Of a stretch of 60,559 bases of DNA, positions 45,527-55,300 are shown piece after piece (the stretch's first letter is position 1; each line of letters opens with the position of its first letter). The DNA lies in contig DUON01000019.1 in NCBI GenBank assembly GCA_012838805.1, positions 1 through 60,559 of the forward strand, given 5' to 3'. Under the pieces are notes generated by a model. It was not told the origin of the DNA, did no database searches, and saw nothing but the letters and a program-made list of their open reading frames with translations. Origin of the DNA: Clostridiales bacterium (GTDB lineage Bacteria; Bacillota; Clostridia; Christensenellales; DTU072). The position numbers were made by a program, and so were the translations under genes.

Positions 45527-46984
45527 ATGAGTAACAACCAAGAAACCAAGGCTAAAGTCGGTTTTCTTAAGAAGCTTGACGATTACTTTGGAATTACAGC
45601 CAAGGGTTCTACTTTCAGAACAGAGATTATCGGCGGTCTGACAACATTTTTCGCCATGTGCTATATTCTGTTTGTCAACCCCTCTGCTATGGTCGGCGAC
45701 GGCAATCCCACACTGCTGCTTGCAATCTTTATCTCGACTGCGATCGGCGCAATAGTGGGAACAGCGCTTATGGCTCTGCTTGCCAAGGTGCCTTTTGCAC
45801 AGGCTCCGGGAATGGGACTTAATTCCTTTTTCTTTGTAGCTTTTATGCTTACCGGTTTTGGAGCAGCTGCGGCGTTTACACCCGAAGCTTATCAAGCTGG
45901 ATTATCCATTGTCTTTATATCGGGTATCTTATTCCTCATAGTATCCGTGACAGGTATCAGAAAAGTTATATTTGAAGCATTGCCCCAAAGCTTGAAGAAA
46001 GCCATCCCCGCAGGAATCGGACTGTTTATTGCTTATATCGCTTTCCAAAATGCAGGCATTATCACAGCCAATCCTTTTGTTCAAGTTCAATTCGTTGACC
46101 TCACTCAAGATTGGTACACCATATGTGCTCCCATAGCGGCTTTACTTGGTTTCTTCTTAATTGGCACTTTATCTAAAACTAAGCTTAGAGGTGGCGCGGT
46201 TATTATCGGTATTATTGTCACCGCTGGCATATATTATCTTTTCAATATCGGAAACCCTTCGGCTTATTCAGCTTTTACTGGCGGTCTTTCTAACCCCGCC
46301 GATGCTTTCAAAGCTTTTGGCGAACTCAGTTTAGGAGCTGCGTTCAAAGGCTTTAAGTATTGGGAAGTAGGTACAATTCTTTCAGCAATAATGCTTGTCA
46401 TCACTTTCTGTCTTATTGATATGTTCGATACTATGGGTACTCTTCAAGGCACATGTGCTGAAGCCGGCATGCTTGACAAGAATGGAAATCCCATAAGACT
46501 ACAACAAGCACTTATGAGCGATGCTATCGCCACAGTAGTAGGCGCCGTTGCTGGAACTTCGACGGTTACCACTTATGTAGAATCTGCTTCAGGCGTTTCA
46601 GCAGGAGCAAGAACAGGATTTTCATCCTTAGTAGTTACTCTTCTTTTCATAATAGCCATGTTCCTTAGCCCCTTGGCGGCTATTATACCTGCCGCAGCTA
46701 CCGCTCCCGCTTTGATGTTTGTCGGCGTTCTTATGCTCAAGAACTTCAAAGAAGTAGACTTTTCAGATATGACAAGCGCTATACCTGCATTTATCACATT
46801 GATAATGATGCCCCTTACTTATTCTATCTCCAACGGTATAGCTCTTGGTATGATTTCATACATCATCTTAAGACTTGCCTCCATTCGTTCTTTGGACGAT
46901 GTCAAGGATTTCTTCAAGAAAGATACGGTTATACTTGTACTTGCGATATTGTTTGCACTTCGTTTCTTCCTTGTAGCGATGTAA
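45527..46984 (+). CDS. AzgA/PbuG-type guanine-hypoxanthine permease
   Basis: 485-residue polytopic permease of the AzgA branch (nucleobase/ascorbate-like fold). It starts LKKLDDYFGITAKGSTFRTEIIGGLTTFFAMCYILFVNP, the family signature, and continues with AQAPGMGLNSFFFVAFML, DMFDTMGTLQGTCAEAG and GTSTVTTYVESASGVSAGARTG, the substrate-site helices. It imports guanine/hypoxanthine by proton symport. Direct control by a guanine-class riboswitch agrees with this substrate. AGGAGG sits before the ATG. It is followed by its own hairpin, then the pur operon with a second riboswitch. Confidence 0.94.
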   Translation: MSNNQETKAKVGFLKKLDDYFGITAKGSTFRTEIIGGLTTFFAMCYILFVNPSAMVGDGNPTLLLAIFISTAIGAIVGTALMALLAKVPFAQAPGMGLNSFFFVAFMLTGFGAAAAFTPEAYQAGLSIVFISGILFLIVSVTGIRKVIFEALPQSLKKAIPAGIGLFIAYIAFQNAGIITANPFVQVQFVDLTQDWYTICAPIAALLGFFLIGTLSKTKLRGGAVIIGIIVTAGIYYLFNIGNPSAYSAFTGGLSNPADAFKAFGELSLGAAFKGFKYWEVGTILSAIMLVITFCLIDMFDTMGTLQGTCAEAGMLDKNGNPIRLQQALMSDAIATVVGAVAGTSTVTTYVESASGVSAGARTGFSSLVVTLLFIIAMFLSPLAAIIPAAATAPALMFVGVLMLKNFKEVDFSDMTSAIPAFITLIMMPLTYSISNGIALGMISYIILRLASIRSLDDVKDFFKKDTVILVLAILFALRFFLVAM

Positions 46985-47002
46985 TTAAATTGTCAAAAAC
47001 CC

Positions 47003-47031
47003 AAATGACCGCTCACACCGAGCGGTCATTT
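47003..47031 (+). terminator. Hairpin terminator after the purine permease
   Basis: A perfect 12-bp stem, AAATGACCGCTC with GAGCGGTCATTT, and a 5-nt loop. The U-tract is only ATTT, so termination may be partial. Confidence 0.75.
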
Positions 47032-47123
47032 GCCATATAAAAAAACCTTTGAGATATGAACTTTTCAAAGAATAAAAACTCTTGCCAAAAGCTTGAATAA
47101 GTTCTTTTTGTATACGCTTTTAT

Positions 47124-47153
47124 TTGACAAAAACTTTATAGCTATGGTAATAT
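47124..47153 (+). promoter_or_regulatory. Extended -10 promoter of the pur operon
   Basis: TTGACA (47124-47129), an 18-nt spacer ending in TGG, then TAATAT (47148-47153). Start expected near 47160, about 20 nt before the aptamer. Confidence 0.75.
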
Positions 47154-47179
47154 GTAAGCATTATAATAATACATAATTC

Positions 47180-47247
47180 GCCAATATAAAATGAACGATA
47201 CGGGTTCATTGTCTCTACCGGGTACCATAAATACCCTGGCTATTGGT
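47180..47247 (+). promoter_or_regulatory. Variant purine riboswitch upstream of purE
   Basis: P1 is GCCAATA/TATTGGT (47180-47186 with 47241-47247), P2 AATGAAC/GTTCATT with loop GATACGG, and P3 GGGTA/TACCC with loop CCATAAA. J2/3 is GTCTCTACC (U48 changed to C) and J3/1 reads TGGCTA. C74 is kept, but A73 is G and there is one extra U between P3 and J3/1. The C74 implies a guanine-type ligand, though the core changes could alter specificity. It controls the purE-purL operon through the terminator at 47261. Confidence 0.88.
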
Positions 47248-47260
47248 AAAGTTTTTTACT

Positions 47261-47292
47261 AAGTAGTGGCTGGCATAAAACCGCTATTTTTG
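47261..47292 (+). terminator. Terminator of the purE riboswitch
   Basis: Stem AAGTAGTGG (47261-47269) with CCGCTATTT (47281-47289, two G-U pairs), merging into a T run. A competing hairpin TTGGTAAA/TTTACTAA overlaps the 3' strand of P1, as expected for an antiterminator. Confidence 0.75.
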
Positions 47293-47349
47293 CTTTTATA
47301 TTGGCGATCCATTATTAAACTACCAAAAAAGCGAAAGGCGGGCGTATTA

Positions 47350-47460
47350 TGACAAAGATTAATGAATTAATAATAATAAATAATATCGCCTTAAGCGACG
47401 CCTTTTTTTCTTATTTCTCACAAAATATTATAAAAAGCCCTATGGAGGTACTTGATGCCT
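47350..47460 (+). CDS. Possible 36-codon leader ORF overlapping the purE start
   Basis: Open frame beginning ATGACAAAG and ending in a TAA at 47458-47460 that overlaps the purE initiation codon. It encodes a low-complexity Asn/Ile/Phe peptide (MTKINELIIINNIALSD at the start). A weak GGCGGG lies upstream. Stop/start overlap would allow coupling, but the peptide resembles nothing known and purE has its own GGAGG, so this may be chance. Confidence 0.25.
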
Positions 47461-47952
47461 AAAGCAGCTATTGTCATGGGAAGCAAAAGCGATTTTCCCG
47501 TGGTCAAAAAAGCAATTGAGATATTCAAAGAATTCGGTATTAATACAGAAGTCAGAGTTCTCTCAGCACACAGAACGCCTTTTGAAGCATGCCAGTTTGC
47601 TCTGGACGCCGAAAAGAACGGAATTGATGTGATAATCGGCTGTGCGGGGAAAGCCGCTCATCTTGCCGGAGTTCTTGCTGCAAACTGCGTTTTGCCGATA
47701 ATAGGACTGCCGATTAAAAGTTCGACTATGGACGGGCTGGACAGTCTCTTGTCAACTGTACAAATGCCCTCAGGTGTTCCGGTAGCTACCGTCGCCATTA
47801 ACGGAGCAGAAAACGCCGCATTATTAGCTATTCAGATTATGGCACTTAAGTATCCCTATCTTAAGGATAAATTAAGAGCGCATAAGGATAATATGAGACA
47901 AAAGATACTCTCTGACGACAAGGCCTTGAGAGAGGAGCTTTTTAAGGAATAA
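47455..47952 (+). CDS. purE: N5-carboxyaminoimidazole ribonucleotide mutase PurE
   Basis: 165 residues. Purine synthesis step that produces 4-carboxy-AIR. Motifs: VMGSKSDFPVVKKA, LSAHRTPFEA (catalytic His), GCAGKAAHLAGVLAA, LPIKSSTMDGLDSL and MPSGVPVATVAI, as in PurE. ATG at 47455, 6 nt after GGAGG; the adjoining TTG is not needed. First gene of a six-gene purine operon behind a riboswitch. purK is not present, so either it lies elsewhere or PurE acts on CO2 directly. Confidence 0.95.
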   Translation: MPKAAIVMGSKSDFPVVKKAIEIFKEFGINTEVRVLSAHRTPFEACQFALDAEKNGIDVIIGCAGKAAHLAGVLAANCVLPIIGLPIKSSTMDGLDSLLSTVQMPSGVPVATVAINGAENAALLAIQIMALKYPYLKDKLRAHKDNMRQKILSDDKALREELFKE

Positions 47953-47971
47953 AATAGCAAAGGAAGGAGTT

Positions 47972-48988
47972 ATGATAGATTACAAATCCGCAGGAGTCGA
48001 TGTGGAAGCCGGTTACAAGGCGGTACAGCTCATGAAAGAGCATGTAAAAAAGACTTTCGATAAAGGTATGATTGGAGACATAGGCGGGTTTGGCGGCTGT
48101 TATGCCTTAGACGACAAGCCGGACGGAGATGTCTTGGTATCGGGTACGGACGGCGTGGGCACAAAGCTTAAATACGCCTTCATAAGCCAAAAGCATGATA
48201 CGATTGGAATTGACGCAGTGGCTATGTGTGCAAACGACATTATTTGTCAAGGCGCGAAGCCACTTTTCTTTTTGGATTATATCGCCATTCCCAAACTGGA
48301 GCCCGAAAAGGTTGCCCTAATAGTTAAAGGCGTCGCCGAAGGCTGTATTCAAGCGGGGTGCGTGCTTTTAGGCGGCGAGACAGCGGAAATGCCGGGCTTT
48401 TATAGAGAGGGCGAATACGATATCGCGGGGTTTTGTGTAGGGATAGTTAAGAAAAACAAAATCATAGACGGAAAGGATATCCAAGAGGGGAATATTATTA
48501 TTGGACTTGAATCCTCAGGTATACACTCTAACGGCTATTCATTGGTCAGAAAGCTTTATGGCGAGTACATTGAGACTTTATCCACTTATGACCAAGAACT
48601 TGAAGCTAAGCCGATTGATCTGTTCTTGACACCCACAAGAATATATGTTAAAAGTATACTATCCTTAATAGAGAGCGTAAAGGTCAATGGTATAAGCCAT
48701 ATCACGGGAGGCGGATTTTTGGAGAATATCCCCCGAATGATGCCTAAAGGCTTGGGCGCGGAGATTGATACAAAATCCTATCAGGTCCCAAGGGTGTTCA
48801 AAGCGCTTCAGAAAAAAGCAAATTTACCCGACATAAAGGCATATAACACATTCAATATGGGCATAGGAATGGCGATAGCCATAGATGAAAAATATCAAAA
48901 AGACGCTTTGAAAATCTTGTCGGACAACGGCGAAAAGCCCCATGTCATAGGACGGGTAGTTAAGAGAGAGGGAGTGAAGCTGTGCTGA
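47972..48988 (+). CDS. purM: Phosphoribosylformylglycinamidine cyclo-ligase (AIR synthetase)
   Basis: ATP-dependent ring closure of FGAM to AIR. 338 residues. It shows YKSAGVDVEAGYKAV at the N-terminus, DVLVSGTDGVGTKLKYA, AMCANDIICQGAKPLFFLDY, LGGETAEMPGFY and GLESSGIHSNGYSLVRKL, then the C-terminal HITGGGFLENIPRMMP and NTFNMGIGMAIAI. All are standard PurM blocks. GGAAGGAG precedes the ATG. Its stop overlaps the purN GTG start. Confidence 0.97.
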   Translation: MIDYKSAGVDVEAGYKAVQLMKEHVKKTFDKGMIGDIGGFGGCYALDDKPDGDVLVSGTDGVGTKLKYAFISQKHDTIGIDAVAMCANDIICQGAKPLFFLDYIAIPKLEPEKVALIVKGVAEGCIQAGCVLLGGETAEMPGFYREGEYDIAGFCVGIVKKNKIIDGKDIQEGNIIIGLESSGIHSNGYSLVRKLYGEYIETLSTYDQELEAKPIDLFLTPTRIYVKSILSLIESVKVNGISHITGGGFLENIPRMMPKGLGAEIDTKSYQVPRVFKALQKKANLPDIKAYNTFNMGIGMAIAIDEKYQKDALKILSDNGEKPHVIGRVVKREGVKLC

Positions 48989-49596
48989 AAAACATAGCGG
49001 TATTTGTATCGGGGAGCGGTACGAATTTGCAGGCGATAATCGACTCCATAAAGTTAGGGCAGATAAAAAACGCCCGTATATCGCTTGTGGTTGCTTCAAA
49101 AGAGGGCATATACGCTCTTGAAAGGGCAAAAAGAGAGAACATTCCCGCTTTAATATATAAAAAAGCCAATTATCCAAGCTTGGACAAGATGTTTGAAGAA
49201 ATAACCATAGAGCTTGAAAAAAGGCAGATCGACCTTATAGTTCTTGCGGGCTATCTACTTATCCTTACCCCCAACATTGTTAAAAGATATAGGAATAGAA
49301 TAATAAACATCCACCCCTCTCTTATTCCAAAGTATTCAGGTGACGGTTTTTATGGGATGAAAGTACATAAAGCGGTAATTGAAAACAAAGAGGAATACAG
49401 CGGAGCGACTGTACATTTTGTGGATGAAGGCACGGACACCGGAGAAATAATTCTTCAAGAAAGGGTCAAGGTCTATGAAAACGATACTCCTGAGACACTT
49501 GCAGAAAGAGTGCTTGAACTTGAACACAAGCTTTATGCCAAAGCTATAAATAAAATAATAAACGGAGATGAGAATGAAAAAAAGAGCATTGATTAG
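48982..49596 (+). CDS. purN: Phosphoribosylglycinamide formyltransferase
   Basis: Transfers formyl from 10-formyl-THF to GAR. 204 residues. [17 protein letters not shown] at the N-terminus, [13 protein letters not shown], the catalytic [17 protein letters not shown] (Asn and His) and [19 protein letters not shown] complete the active site. Start is GTG with GGAG 7 nt upstream, overlapping the purM stop by 7 nt. The 3' end overlaps purH by 23 nt. C1-unit metabolism is therefore needed for purine synthesis here. Confidence 0.96.
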   Translation: MLKNIAVFVSGSGTNLQAIIDSIKLGQIKNARISLVVASKEGIYALERAKRENIPALIYKKANYPSLDKMFEEITIELEKRQIDLIVLAGYLLILTPNIVKRYRNRIINIHPSLIPKYSGDGFYGMKVHKAVIENKEEYSGATVHFVDEGTDTGEIILQERVKVYENDTPETLAERVLELEHKLYAKAINKIINGDENEKKSID

Positions 49597-51109
49597 TGTA
49601 TCGAATAAGACAGGCATAACCCAGCTGGCAAAATCCTTAACGGATTTGAGATATGAAATAATATCCACCGGCGGCACTGCAAAAATCCTCAAAGACAACG
49701 GCATTAAGGTTATCGGCATATCCGAAATAACAGGTTTCCCTGAATGCCTTGATGGAAGAGTCAAGACCTTGCACCCTAATGTCCACGCGGGGCTTTTGGC
49801 AATGAGAAAAAATCCCGAACATATCGCACAGCTTAAGGCATTAAATATCAACACAATAGACATAGTTGTGGTCAACCTATATCCCTTTAAGAATACTATT
49901 ATGAAAGAGGGCGTAGAGTTTCAAGAAGCCGTTGAGAATATAGACATAGGCGGCCCTACAATGCTTAGGTCCGCTGCCAAGAACTATCAGGATGTTGCGG
50001 CGATTGTCGACCCCAAAGACTATGACAAGGTCATAAAGGAGCTTGAAGAAAACGGGGAAGTATCGCTGGAAACCAAGATGTACCTTATGTATAAGGTTTA
50101 TCAGCACACAGCATGCTATGATACCTTGATAGCTTCTTACTTAAGGGAACGCATAGGCATAGAGTATCCGGACGAAATAAGCTTTGCTTATGAGAAAGCT
50201 CAGGATATGCGCTATGGCGAAAATCCCCACCAGACGGCAGTATTCTATAAAGAGCCGTTGCCGGTTAGGGGAGCCTTGACTCAAGCCAAACAGCTCAACG
50301 GGAAAGAACTTTCGTTCAACAACATCAACGACGCCAACGGGGCGCTGGAGCTTTTGAAAGAATTCGACAGACCCGCAGTAGTGGCAGTAAAACACGCAAA
50401 CCCTTGCGGGGTAGCGGAAGCTGATAGCGTATACGAGGCGTATATGAAAGCGTATGAGGGAGACCCTGTTTCTATTTTTGGCGGCATAGTGGCGGCAAAC
50501 GGCGAAGTTGACAAAGAAACCGCCGAACAAATGGTCAAAATATTTTTGGAAATAGTTATCGCCCCCTCATTCTCAAAAGAGGCTTTAGATATTCTTAAGA
50601 CAAAACAGAACCTAAGGGTTTTGGAGCTTAAGGATATAGACAGAAAAATTACGAATAACATCCATAATCATAAAAAGGTTTTGGGAGGACTTCTGGTACA
50701 GAGCTATGATATCGAACTTATTGAGGAACTCAAAACCGTCACTAAAAAGAGCCCGTCCCCAAAAGAGATTGAGGATATGCTCTTTGCTATGAAAGTAGTC
50801 AAACACACCAAGTCCAACGCAATAGTGGTCGCTAAAGACAAAGCTACCTTAGGCATCGGCGCAGGACAGACCAATCGGATATGGGCGGCAAAACAAGCGA
50901 TAGAGCATTCGGGAGAAAAAGTCAGGGGCGCTGTTATGGCGAGTGACGCTTTCTTTCCGTTCAACGATTGCGTTGAGGAAGCCGCCAAAGCCGGAATCAC
51001 AGCGATTATTCAACCCGGCGGCAGCATACGCGACCAAGACAGCATAGACCTTTGCAACCAAAAGAATATTTCTATGATATTCAGCGCACAAAGGCATTTC
51101 AAGCACTAA
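49574..51109 (+). CDS. purH: Bifunctional AICAR formyltransferase / IMP cyclohydrolase
   Basis: Last two steps to IMP. About 511 residues. The N-terminal MGS-like IMP cyclohydrolase runs from [18 protein letters not shown] through STGGTAKIL and [23 protein letters not shown]. The C-terminal AICAR transformylase has [48 protein letters not shown] and SDAFFPF. The frame starts at 49568, but GGAG touches that ATG. The ATG at 49574 with 6-nt spacing and the usual [10 protein letters not shown] is preferred. It overlaps purN by 23 nt. Confidence 0.97.
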   Translation: MKKRALISVSNKTGITQLAKSLTDLRYEIISTGGTAKILKDNGIKVIGISEITGFPECLDGRVKTLHPNVHAGLLAMRKNPEHIAQLKALNINTIDIVVVNLYPFKNTIMKEGVEFQEAVENIDIGGPTMLRSAAKNYQDVAAIVDPKDYDKVIKELEENGEVSLETKMYLMYKVYQHTACYDTLIASYLRERIGIEYPDEISFAYEKAQDMRYGENPHQTAVFYKEPLPVRGALTQAKQLNGKELSFNNINDANGALELLKEFDRPAVVAVKHANPCGVAEADSVYEAYMKAYEGDPVSIFGGIVAANGEVDKETAEQMVKIFLEIVIAPSFSKEALDILKTKQNLRVLELKDIDRKITNNIHNHKKVLGGLLVQSYDIELIEELKTVTKKSPSPKEIEDMLFAMKVVKHTKSNAIVVAKDKATLGIGAGQTNRIWAAKQAIEHSGEKVRGAVMASDAFFPFNDCVEEAAKAGITAIIQPGGSIRDQDSIDLCNQKNISMIFSAQRHFKH

Positions 51110-51128
51110 AAAATCCTAAGGAGGAGAT

Positions 51129-52388
51129 ATGGATATACTTTTAATTGGGAAAGGAGGAAGAGAACACGCCATAGCTTGGGCGCTAAAAAAGAGTCCAAAA
51201 GTCAATAAGATTTATTGTCTTCCCGGCAATGGAGGAATTGAGGAGATAGCCGAATGCGAAAAGATAGGAGTTATGGATTTTAATAGGATTCTGAAATTTC
51301 TTCAAGAGCACCCCGATATAGGTTTGACGGTTGTAGCGCCTGACGACCCATTAGCAGAAGGGCTTGTGGACATTCTTGAGGAGAACGGCTATAGAGCGTT
51401 TGGACCAAATAAAGCCGCCGCCCATATTGAGGCAAGCAAGTCTTTTGCAAAAAACCTTATGAAAAAGTACAATATCCCTACACCGAAGTTTGAGGTCTTT
51501 GACGACTATCACGAGGCGATAGAGTATGTCAGAAATCAGACCTATCCCATTGTTGTCAAGGCTGACGGGCTGGCATTAGGCAAGGGAGTCATTATCTGCA
51601 ACAAGATTCAGGATGCCGAGAACGCCGTATATGATATTATGGTTGCCGAAAGGTTTGGAAAGGCTGGAAAAACTATTGTCGTGGAAGAATTTATTGAGGG
51701 GAAAGAAGTCAGCATCCTTACTTTTTGTGACGGCAAGACCATAAAGCCAATGGTATCCTCTCAAGACCATAAGAGAGTATTTGACGACGATAAGGGTCTC
51801 AATACTGGCGGTATGGGAGCCTTTAGTCCAAGTCCTGTGTATACTCCCCAAATAGCCGACAAGGTATATAATGAAATAATCCTGCCCACTATGAACGCTA
51901 TGAACCAAGAGGGCAGACCTTTTAAGGGCGTATTATATTTTGGGCTGATAATGAACGAAGAGGGCGTAAAGGTGCTTGAGTACAACGCCCGTTTTGGAGA
52001 TCCCGAAACCCAAGTCGTGCTTCCGCTTTTGGAAACTGATTTATTTGATATTATGCAAGCGGTTATAGACCAAAAACTGGATCAAATTAAAATTAAATGG
52101 CAAAATAAAAGCTCTGTCTGTATCATTTTGACAAGTGGGGGCTATCCATTGGAATATCAAAGCGGATATAAAATCAATATCGGGGATGTAGAGGACGATA
52201 TCTTGCTGTTCCATGCAGGCACAAAGAAAAAAGACGGCGACTTAAGAACGGCGGGCGGAAGAGTTTTGGGCGTCACCGCCGTAAAAGAAAATCTTGACAA
52301 AGCTCGTGAGGCGGTATATAACAATATTAAAAAAATAAATTTTGAAGGAATGCATTATCGCAAGGACATAGGTATCAAAAATGATTAA
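51129..52388 (+). CDS. purD: Phosphoribosylamine-glycine ligase (GAR synthetase)
   Basis: ATP-grasp ligase joining glycine to phosphoribosylamine. 419 residues. LLIGKGGREHAIAWALKKSP at the N-terminus, PEDPLAEGL-like APDDPLAEGLVD, VKADGLALGKGVIICN, EEFIEGKEVSILTFCDG, SSQDHKRVFDDDKGLNTGGMGAFSP and EYNARFGDPETQ are all standard. AAGGAGGAG precedes the ATG, 19 nt after purH. The 3' end overlaps purL by 8 nt. Confidence 0.97.
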   Translation: MDILLIGKGGREHAIAWALKKSPKVNKIYCLPGNGGIEEIAECEKIGVMDFNRILKFLQEHPDIGLTVVAPDDPLAEGLVDILEENGYRAFGPNKAAAHIEASKSFAKNLMKKYNIPTPKFEVFDDYHEAIEYVRNQTYPIVVKADGLALGKGVIICNKIQDAENAVYDIMVAERFGKAGKTIVVEEFIEGKEVSILTFCDGKTIKPMVSSQDHKRVFDDDKGLNTGGMGAFSPSPVYTPQIADKVYNEIILPTMNAMNQEGRPFKGVLYFGLIMNEEGVKVLEYNARFGDPETQVVLPLLETDLFDIMQAVIDQKLDQIKIKWQNKSSVCIILTSGGYPLEYQSGYKINIGDVEDDILLFHAGTKKKDGDLRTAGGRVLGVTAVKENLDKAREAVYNNIKKINFEGMHYRKDIGIKND

Positions 52389-55300
52389 AAGAGTATTTTC
52401 CTTAAAGAAAGAAGGTTTTGACCCAAAGGCAAGAATATTGTTGTCTGAAATAAGAGATGTTTTGAACATTCAAGCCAAGTCCTTAAAGATTTTTAACAGG
52501 TACGATATCCAAGGGCTGGACGAGGAATTTCAAACCGCTGTGGATACAATCTTTAGCGAAAAACCCGTAGATTATGTCTTTTTGGACGAGCTTCCCCAAG
52601 CCCCAGACTGCAAATACCTTGTGGTAGAGTTTCTTCCCGGGCAGTATGACCAAAGGGCGGATTCGGCAATGCAGTGCATAGAGCTGCTCACCCAAAAAGC
52701 AAGACCGTTTATTAAATGCGCCACAGTATATTGTATCGAGGGCATAGACCAAAAACAGTATGAAAAGATAAAAAATTATTTAATTAACCCCGTGGAATGC
52801 CGTGAAGGTTCTATGCAAATGCCCCAAACGCTTGAATTTGAATGCAGGGCACCCAGAGATGTGGAGACGGTGGAAGGCTTTATAGACTATGACAAAGAGC
52901 AATTAAAAGAATACTATGAGTCTCAATCATTCGCTATGACTTTTGAAGACCTTCTGTTTATACAAAGTTATTTTGAAAAGGAAAAAAGAAACCCCACCAT
53001 AACAGAACTTAAGGTCATAGATACTTATTGGTCAGACCATTGCAGACATACCACATTCTTGACTGAACTTATGGATATTGCGATAGATTCCGACAATCCG
53101 CATTTGAATAAGGCATTGGAGTTATATGAAGAGCTTTTTGAGGAAATCAACGGCGATAAGAAAGAAAAGTACAAATGTCTTATGGACATTGCCACAATCG
53201 CCGCTAAGAAACTAAGAAAAGACGGTGTTTTGGACAACTTGGATATAAGCGATGAAATCAATGCATGCAGTGTGGAAGTGGAAGTGGACAACGACGGTTT
53301 GAAAGAAGACTGGCTGATTATGTTTAAGAACGAAACCCACAATCACCCCACAGAAATTGAGCCCTATGGCGGTGCGGCGACTTGTCTTGGCGGAGCGATT
53401 AGAGACCCGCTTTCGGGAAGAGCTTATGTATATCAAGGAATGCGGGTGACGGGAGCGGCAGACCCCACCGAACCCATAGAAAACACCTTGAAAGGAAAGC
53501 TCCCTCAACGCGTCCTATCCAAGGTTGCCGCGGAGGGTTTTAGCAGTTATGGCAACCAAATCGGCGTTCCCACAGGGATAGTAAATGAGATTTATCATCC
53601 CCGCTACAAGGCGAAAAGAATGGAAGCAGGCTATGTCATAGGCGGAGTCCCCAAGGCAAATGTAGTCAGACAAAAGCCCAAAGCGGGCGACATTGTCCTT
53701 ATTGTGGGCGGAGAGACAGGTAGAGACGGTTGTGGCGGAGCTACCAGCAGCAGCAAGGCGCATAACGAAGACTCCATAAACGAATGCGGCGCCGAGGTGC
53801 AAAAAGGTGATCCTCTTATTGAAAGAAGACTATTAAGACTTTTCAAAAGAGCGGATGTCGCTCCTATGATAATCAAATGCAATGATTTTGGGGCGGGTGG
53901 CGTCAGCGTAGCAGTAGGAGAGCTTGCGGACAGTTTGGATATCTATTTAGACAAAGTCCCCCAGAAATACCCGGGACTTAACGGCACTGAGCTTGCCATT
54001 AGCGAATCCCAAGAAAGAATGGCGGTGGTTATCCATAAGAGTGATTTGGAAAAGTTTATTGAATTGTGTGCCGAAGAGAACTTAAATGCTGTGAATATCG
54101 CCGAGGTCACGACAACGGGAAGGATGAGAATGTTTTTCAACGGCAAAACAATCGTGGATATCAAAAGGGAATTTTTGAACACAAACGGCGTCAAGCAAAT
54201 ATCCAAGGCACTTATATACGACAAAAGCCAAAGCGTCTTGACAAAAGAGAACGAGGAATTAATCAAAACCGCTGAAAGAGACATAAAAGAGGCAGTGCTG
54301 AAAGACTTGTCATCTCTCAACGCATGCTCCCAAAAGGGCATAGTCGATATGTTCGACAGCACCATAGGCGCAAGCTCAATTTTTGTGCCGCTTGGCGGAA
54401 AGTATCAGCTGACCCCAAGTCTTGTCATGGCGTCGAAGCCTCCAGTGAGCGGCGAAACTAACACTGCGACCGTTTCCACTTTCGCATGCCCTATAGAGCT
54501 TTTGGAGATATCCCCATTTAATGGGGCGATATACTCCATTATTTTATCTATCAACAAACTTGTGGCAAGCGGTGTGGGGCATAACACAATACGGCTTTCT
54601 CTGCAGGAATTTTTTAAGAAGTTAAGAAACGACCCAAGAAGATGGGGAGAGGTCACTTCGGCGCTTTTGGGCGCATTATATGCCCAATACAATCTTGGCT
54701 TAGCCGCAATAGGCGGAAAGGACTCCATGAGCGGTTCATTCAATGAGATGGATGTTCCGCCTACCCTTATATCCTTTGCCATGGGCATAGGCAGAGCCGA
54801 CACTCTGATAAGCAATGTATTCAAAAAAGGTCAAAAGCTGTTTAGAATAAAGCTTAAGCGCGACAAGGATTTTATTCCTGACTTCAAATACCTTATCAAG
54901 TTATACAATATCCTAAACATCAACATAGAAAAAGGCAATATCGAGGCGGCGACCGTCGTGGAAAGGTGCGTTATGACCGATTTGATAAAGTCGCTTGTGG
55001 GAGAGGGCAGCGGTATTTCATTTGCAAGAACGGATATTGATTTATTTATGCCGTCGTATGGGGATTTTATTGTCGCCATAAAAGACATAGAGGAACTTCC
55101 CATAGAAGATGTTGATTATTTGGGCATAGTCGATGACAGCGGAGCCGTTAAGGGCAACGATTTCACTTTGACTAAAGAAGAAATCAGATCAGCCTATACC
55201 TCCCGACTTGAAAAGGTATTCCCTATAATAGCAAAAGCCGAGGGAGAGGCGAAGGCTTTTGATTATATAGTCAACGAAACCTATAAATGCAAGACTAAGG

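Larger units (their letters stand above)
47179..47306 (+). other. 13-nt perfect long-range complement enclosing the purE riboswitch
   Basis: CGCCAATATAAAA (47179-47191), which contains the 5' strand of P1, is exactly complementary to TTTTATATTGGCG (47294-47306), just downstream of the terminator. Formation of this helix would remove the 5' strand from P1 and so disrupt the aptamer, or would cap a read-through RNA. Confidence 0.7.
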
